From Phoronis australis (Eukaryota; Phoronida; Phoronidae), in NCBI GenBank assembly GCA_002633005.1, contig NMRA01000697.1, forward strand, positions 1,657-65,656: a stretch of 64,000 nucleotides of DNA, written 5' to 3'. Shown piece after piece: positions 39,601 to 45,600 of the stretch; the first letter of the stretch is position 1, and each line of letters begins with the position of its first letter. Below the pieces are notes generated by a model, which worked only from the letters and a program-made list of their open reading frames with translations, searched no databases and had not been told where the DNA came from. Both the position numbers and the translations under genes were made by a program.

Positions 39601-42600
39601 ATTATACAATCAAACTCCTACCTAAACTGGAATAAGTCAAAGTTTTGCATTTTCTGCTTAGTAAAGTAGATGTGGATATGTCAGAAAGACCAGATACACA
39701 GGACAAACCACATTACATCAAAACAACCTATGAAGTGAAGAGATGATATTCTCATACAATACAGCATTTGTCACTCTTAAAACTGATATGAATGACACCT
39801 TGAACAAGAAAGCTGAACTTTCTGGATTCCATACCTTCAACAGATATGCTGAAAATTTTCCACAATAAAAGACCAGCTGCATCCTTCTGCTTGAAGCCAA
39901 CCAATAGTGTATTTAAAAACTGCGGACCCAAAATAAAGGTATCAAACAAGCATGTAAGCGTTGCATATATACTTCCAGGTCTGAAAAAGAAAACAAACTA
40001 TCAATTACTCATAACTGCACATTTTTTAAACATAAACCAGACATGACACAAATAATGTTGAAAGGAACCATTTGTAATTACTGTCATTTTCAACAGTCGA
40101 CAAAACAACTTTCTTCTCCTCTCAAAAGAGTAAAAAAATGAAATCTTAAGTTATGCTTCATGCTACAGTACAACCATGGTTCAAAGGCAAGTGCTTGAGT
40201 TCTTATGAACAAGTGATGTAATAAAATAAAACAATTATTGTCAAATACTACTTCTCTGCACTAAATTAACTTCATCTTAAATTGTCTAAATACTTGCAAT
40301 CTCACAAATTTTCTCAACTCTGAAAACAAAATATATCAAGTATGTAGACTCATGAAAATGGCGACAATAGTGAATTCCCTTAACAATCTTAGAATTGAGC
40401 TTCACATTTCCAAATACAAGCCTTTACCTATTAGCACAATTTTCCCACGAACAGCTCTCATTTATTAAATGCAAAAGCAACCAAATTTTCATTTATAAGG
40501 CAATCACAGCTATAATAAATGTATCATACAACACACTCCACATCACTGCCCACAGCATGCTTGTCATACCTGAAGCCCACAATTACAGACGAGTTGTAAT
40601 TATTCAAGCCACCTAATACACCATCAACCTGAAATAAACGCAGAGAAGTCACAAACACAGTGGTTGGAGCCATAGTCACGGATGCTCAAGAGAGTGAAAT
40701 CTGAAATGTGGGGTTAGTACCATACTGGGAATTTCCGAAAATAGGCCCGCTAGCAGATATTCAGAATACGACCTTTCAAAAACATCAAATGAAACCAAAT
40801 ATATCCGAGTCCACATTTCGAAAAGGGGTGCCATATTTTCGGAAACTGTAATACAGTTAGTTACCGACAATCACCCAATATCTCATTGAGTCATTTGAAT
40901 GAAATCACAATCCCAGAACAATACATGAAATACTCAAAACATGCTCAGGTACCAAAAATACACCCATGGCCATACTTTTGGATTTTTTTCTGAAAATACA
41001 GCCATGTACTTTCGTGTAGGCCAATTTTCGTAAATTCCCAGAACATAATTCACCATAAACACAATTGTCCGAGGTCAGTTGTTTGATGACTTGCAGTTTC
41101 AATGCATTGACAGTCATAGACAAGACCGCTACTACCACAGACTAGGGATCGACATTTAATCATAAGTGAGTGACGTCATTTGCGATCGAGGAACAGATAA
41201 ACCCAAGCCAAGCGCCTGTGGTTGAGGCCGTGTTCTTCACCGGCAACGCTCGCTAGATCGTATCAATAGTATGGTTTACAAGCAGAAGTGGGTTTGGCCG
41301 AATTGTTCACGAAAGTGCCGCACCGTCATTCTTGTAAAGATCCCAACGAGATCAATGTCGACACCGACTGTGTGGCACGTACTAATTAACGAACTAGTTA
41401 GGCCTACTCAATGAGGCACAAGAGAGTCAAACCGGAAGCGTCATGTAAAAGCATATATTTTCACACCTCCATTAATAAAAAGTGTCACCTAACACGATTC
41501 GACTCGGGACGATGCGTATTAGCCTGAAACACTTACTTGCTTGAGTAATTCTGTTGAAATGTTTTGATATAACTGTGAAGACTTGTTTGTAAGATCATCA
41601 CTCCAATTCGCTGAAATTCCTATTTCGACATGGAACATGTTTGAACCTGAAAATATACAAGCAGAAATGCACATTGTAAAAAATGCTATGACTTCAGTCA
41701 ATCCCTTGCTTGATACAGGCAAGCAAGAGGACATCACGTGTTTGAATACACACAGGACTGGAAAATGTACGACTGGGACCCGTCATGAGCGGTAAACTAT
41801 CGGGGGATAAAAACTTGTGAGTTATCTGGAATTTTGCGCCGGTTTTTAATTAGCACGTGTTGATGCACTGTAACCTACCTCCTTTGCGGCAGTTACAATA
41901 AAATTGCCAAATTGATCCCAAAGACAGTTCAAAGGTTTCTTCGTGCCTTCATACACATACAACACAATGTAATACAATACTTTTATTTATATTTAGTTTT
42001 AAAATCATAATAAACCAACCTGTTATCGGAGTCGACGTCGATGACTCTGTCGTCTTGGGTAATGTACCCACTTTGGTTGGAAATATAACTGAAAATAAGA
42101 ACTTGAGTATTTACAATGAAATTGATTATTAAAAACCCGATTGACATGTGTTAAAAATTCCAGTCCGTCATCGGCATGGTCGTGAGACACAGTCCGTTGG
42201 CCCTTTTTGTGTAATTTAATGAAAAGATCGTATGACAGATATATGTCTTCTAGATTTCTCTATATTGTTTTTACCTGTTTGTTTTTATGCGTGCCCATCG
42301 TTAATAAATTTGTCACCGAATAGACAATCGATAAAATATTTTTCCGGTCAAATCATTGACTCAACCTATTTAGAGATTAGTAATAAAAAACACAAAAATA
42401 AAGAAGAACTTTCAAAAAAGTATTATTTGCTTCTTATAGGGGTGTGTCCCTATAAATCCGAAAGGATATAGTATGAAGGTTTTAAAAGTCTGAAAATCAT
42501 AAAAATGTAGAGGTCTCTATACTCTCAAAGTTCTATAGAGCCTACTATATAACCTTCGGACTTATAGAATCTTCACCTTTGGTCTATGGACATACTGAGC

Positions 42601-45600
42601 CATGATTTTCCTAAGAAATTGAATTACTTACCTAAGAAGAGCACTAACAAAACGGCTGTTGTTACACTACACATCAGCAATAACAGTCCAGTGTAGCAAC
42701 GGCAAGTTCCGTTTTCAAAGCTACATTTAAAAGAGTCTTTTTTCTTTATATCTTTCTCTTGTCCTCTTTTCAGGCTGCTGTAGATATGTTCTTTTGATTG
42801 CGCAACATCTGGCGTCGGTTTTTCATACATTTTACCCCCCACTGTTGCTCCCGGGGGGACATTTGACGTAGCCAACCTAACGCTTGACGTGTCTTCGTAT
42901 GCTAAATTGTCATAACTAACAGCACCGCTATTTCCATTTTGACGCGCGGGAGGTGTACCTGGGACATCGACTACAATTGTCTCACTATTAATTGTTTCAT
43001 AGGAGTTTCCACCTTCTGGTGTCGTTTTGCCATCATCGAATGCTCTGTTGTCATACATAGTCCTTACTGGTTTTCTTGAGATTCCACAATCCACTTGGTC
43101 CAGACTCACAGCACCTTCCAGCTTCTTACCTATCGCTTCTTGCTTATTTCGCGGAGCTGGGAGTGAATTAGACTTACTGGTCGTCTCTTTTTGTTGAGAA
43201 GTTGTAGCTTTTGGCTTGAATGTCCCAAAAGTTTGCGGAGGCGTGGTATTGTACACCTCTTCTGAATCACGAGGGGTCCTGGAAGACCCAAGAAATGCCA
43301 GTGGATCGGGGGATGGTGGGGGTTCTTCAACTTCGAAATATATAGGTTGATCAGAAGCCTTCTTAAAGTAGCTTAAGGCCTGAAAATTATAAAAACATTG
43401 ACATTAAGTATCTTAGATTTTAATTCTCTGTCGTGGTTTCATATAGTGCTTTGCGATAATCTGTCAAAATAAAAGTTTATGCAACCTAGAACACACTCAC
43501 GTTAAGTGTTTCAAAATCAAAATCAATGGTCATTCGATGACCAAAGAAATACAAAGCAATATTTTCTTCAGATTTTATAACATGGCAAGCGATATTTTCC
43601 TAGATTTAAATCCCGAAGCATACGCCATGAATTGTTACCTCTTGACTCTCTGACTTGTATTAAAACGATTCAAGCATAAACGTGGCCTTTTATACTTCAG
43701 TTCTTTGACCGAAGTACAAGTCGTGATGAATGTATGAGGTATGCGAAAGGTAGATAGTTCGTTTCATAACATTAGACGGATGCGCTTCATGAAAATACTA
43801 TTCTGTATTCACTGATCCATTAACATATCTCCATATAAGGGAAGGGGTTGACAAAAGTCATTGTTACGGTGTTTTGTTAACCTGTCTGCGGGAGGCTATT
43901 GAATTATTTATGTTTGTTTAAAACGTGAGTGGTATTGTTTAGGTATTTTTGTGGGTATTTAGACCTAAGGAAATCCTACGGGGACGCAGATTACACATAA
44001 CTTAAGATTTTCGTCTTATGCATAGCAGTAGTTAAGTACACCGGAAATTTCTTTTTAAAATGAATTATTTCATAAAAACACGTTGCATTTTCAACTACTT
44101 AGAAGATTAGGACAATAATAAATACGAAAATAATAAATATTATTTATTGGCAGAATTTACAGTACAATTTTGTTCACTTTCCACTAACATAGCCTGACAG
44201 TGTACATTTAGCTAGCAAACGGACCAGTCAGTAAAACATGGAGTTAGCAATTAAACACTAAATACATGTCAATATTATTGCGATACAGAAGTATTTAACC
44301 TCAGCCACTAACAATCCACCACTTTCTGACACGCTAGCTAAATATCGCATGTACGTGGGTAACAGGTGTGTTTATAATGAAAACACTCGTCCAAATAACA
44401 AGGAAACTCAAGTCTGGATGTCAGATATGAATCCGATAAACGGCAAGGGTCAATTACGTTATCTCGAGTGATCTCTATCTCCTCCGTAACCCAGTTGCCA
44501 GGTAATAAAATCCTGGGGTTTTATCTAATTTTATAACATTTCTTCAGTGAATTATCTGTTCCTGTAGAAAAAAGGAAAAGTGTCACATGAGATATTTACT
44601 GTTTTGACGTCATGTTTAGCCGTTGTCAATAATAATGATGGTTTCGAATGATAATATGACTAACGGAAATTGCTGCGCCCATTTCGCCTAATTTTTGTTT
44701 ACGTCCAGCGTATTCTTGTGAAAACAGATTTGATCACCATGAAGTACTGGGTAGTAATTAGCCTACACCCACTTGATATAGGCAAAAAAGTTTATTGTAT
44801 AAGCTTTGGTGTATTTAAGAAATAATAGCGTCTATGAAAAATCATACGTATAGTAAACAATTTTTACCGGTCTCGCGGTATTTATGGAAGTCTTTGCGTG
44901 CATGATTTAATTTGGTACATGTTTTCAAGTGTTTGAACTAGAATAACCTTTCGAGATAAGGTCTCTTAAATGCCTAGTACATCTCTTGTAAGGCTTCCGA
45001 AGTGTCACAAGAACTGCAATAACTGTCTACATCACAGCCTGTCCGCATGTTTTTTGACTGGGAGTTATTGAACTTCTCTCTTATTACGTATTATCCCTAT
45101 CCTATAGAAACCATTTTTGTCTTCGGTTCACGAGATTCTCACAATAAGGCAATTCTGCCTCGATAAATAGGAAATTTAACGAGTCACCAGATGTTTCCAA
45201 AACAATTCTTCTTATCTCGTCGTCATGTGACAACTTTGATTTTGATAACATAAGTTGTAAAAGCGTACCTGTATGGGTTAGATGGAAGAGGCCGTGAGTG
45301 AAAACCACTTAGATAACATTTTTGCATAAAATGCTCACTCGACATAGTTGAAGAATGACTTAGATGCAACGCATGCTCAAACGGAAATTCTAAAATTCTA
45401 GACATATTTACCTAGGAATATTACGCAAGAACCTAATGGGCTGAATGAATGTCAATATAGTTTTAAGATTGCATTGAAGTTATCGTATGAAGTCGCACCT
45501 GACAAGGGAATCCGCAATAAAATATGAGCTTCAAGAAAAAATCATTGACTGTAAACTTGTAACTGATCACTAATTCTTACAAAATAAAAATCTATCAGAA

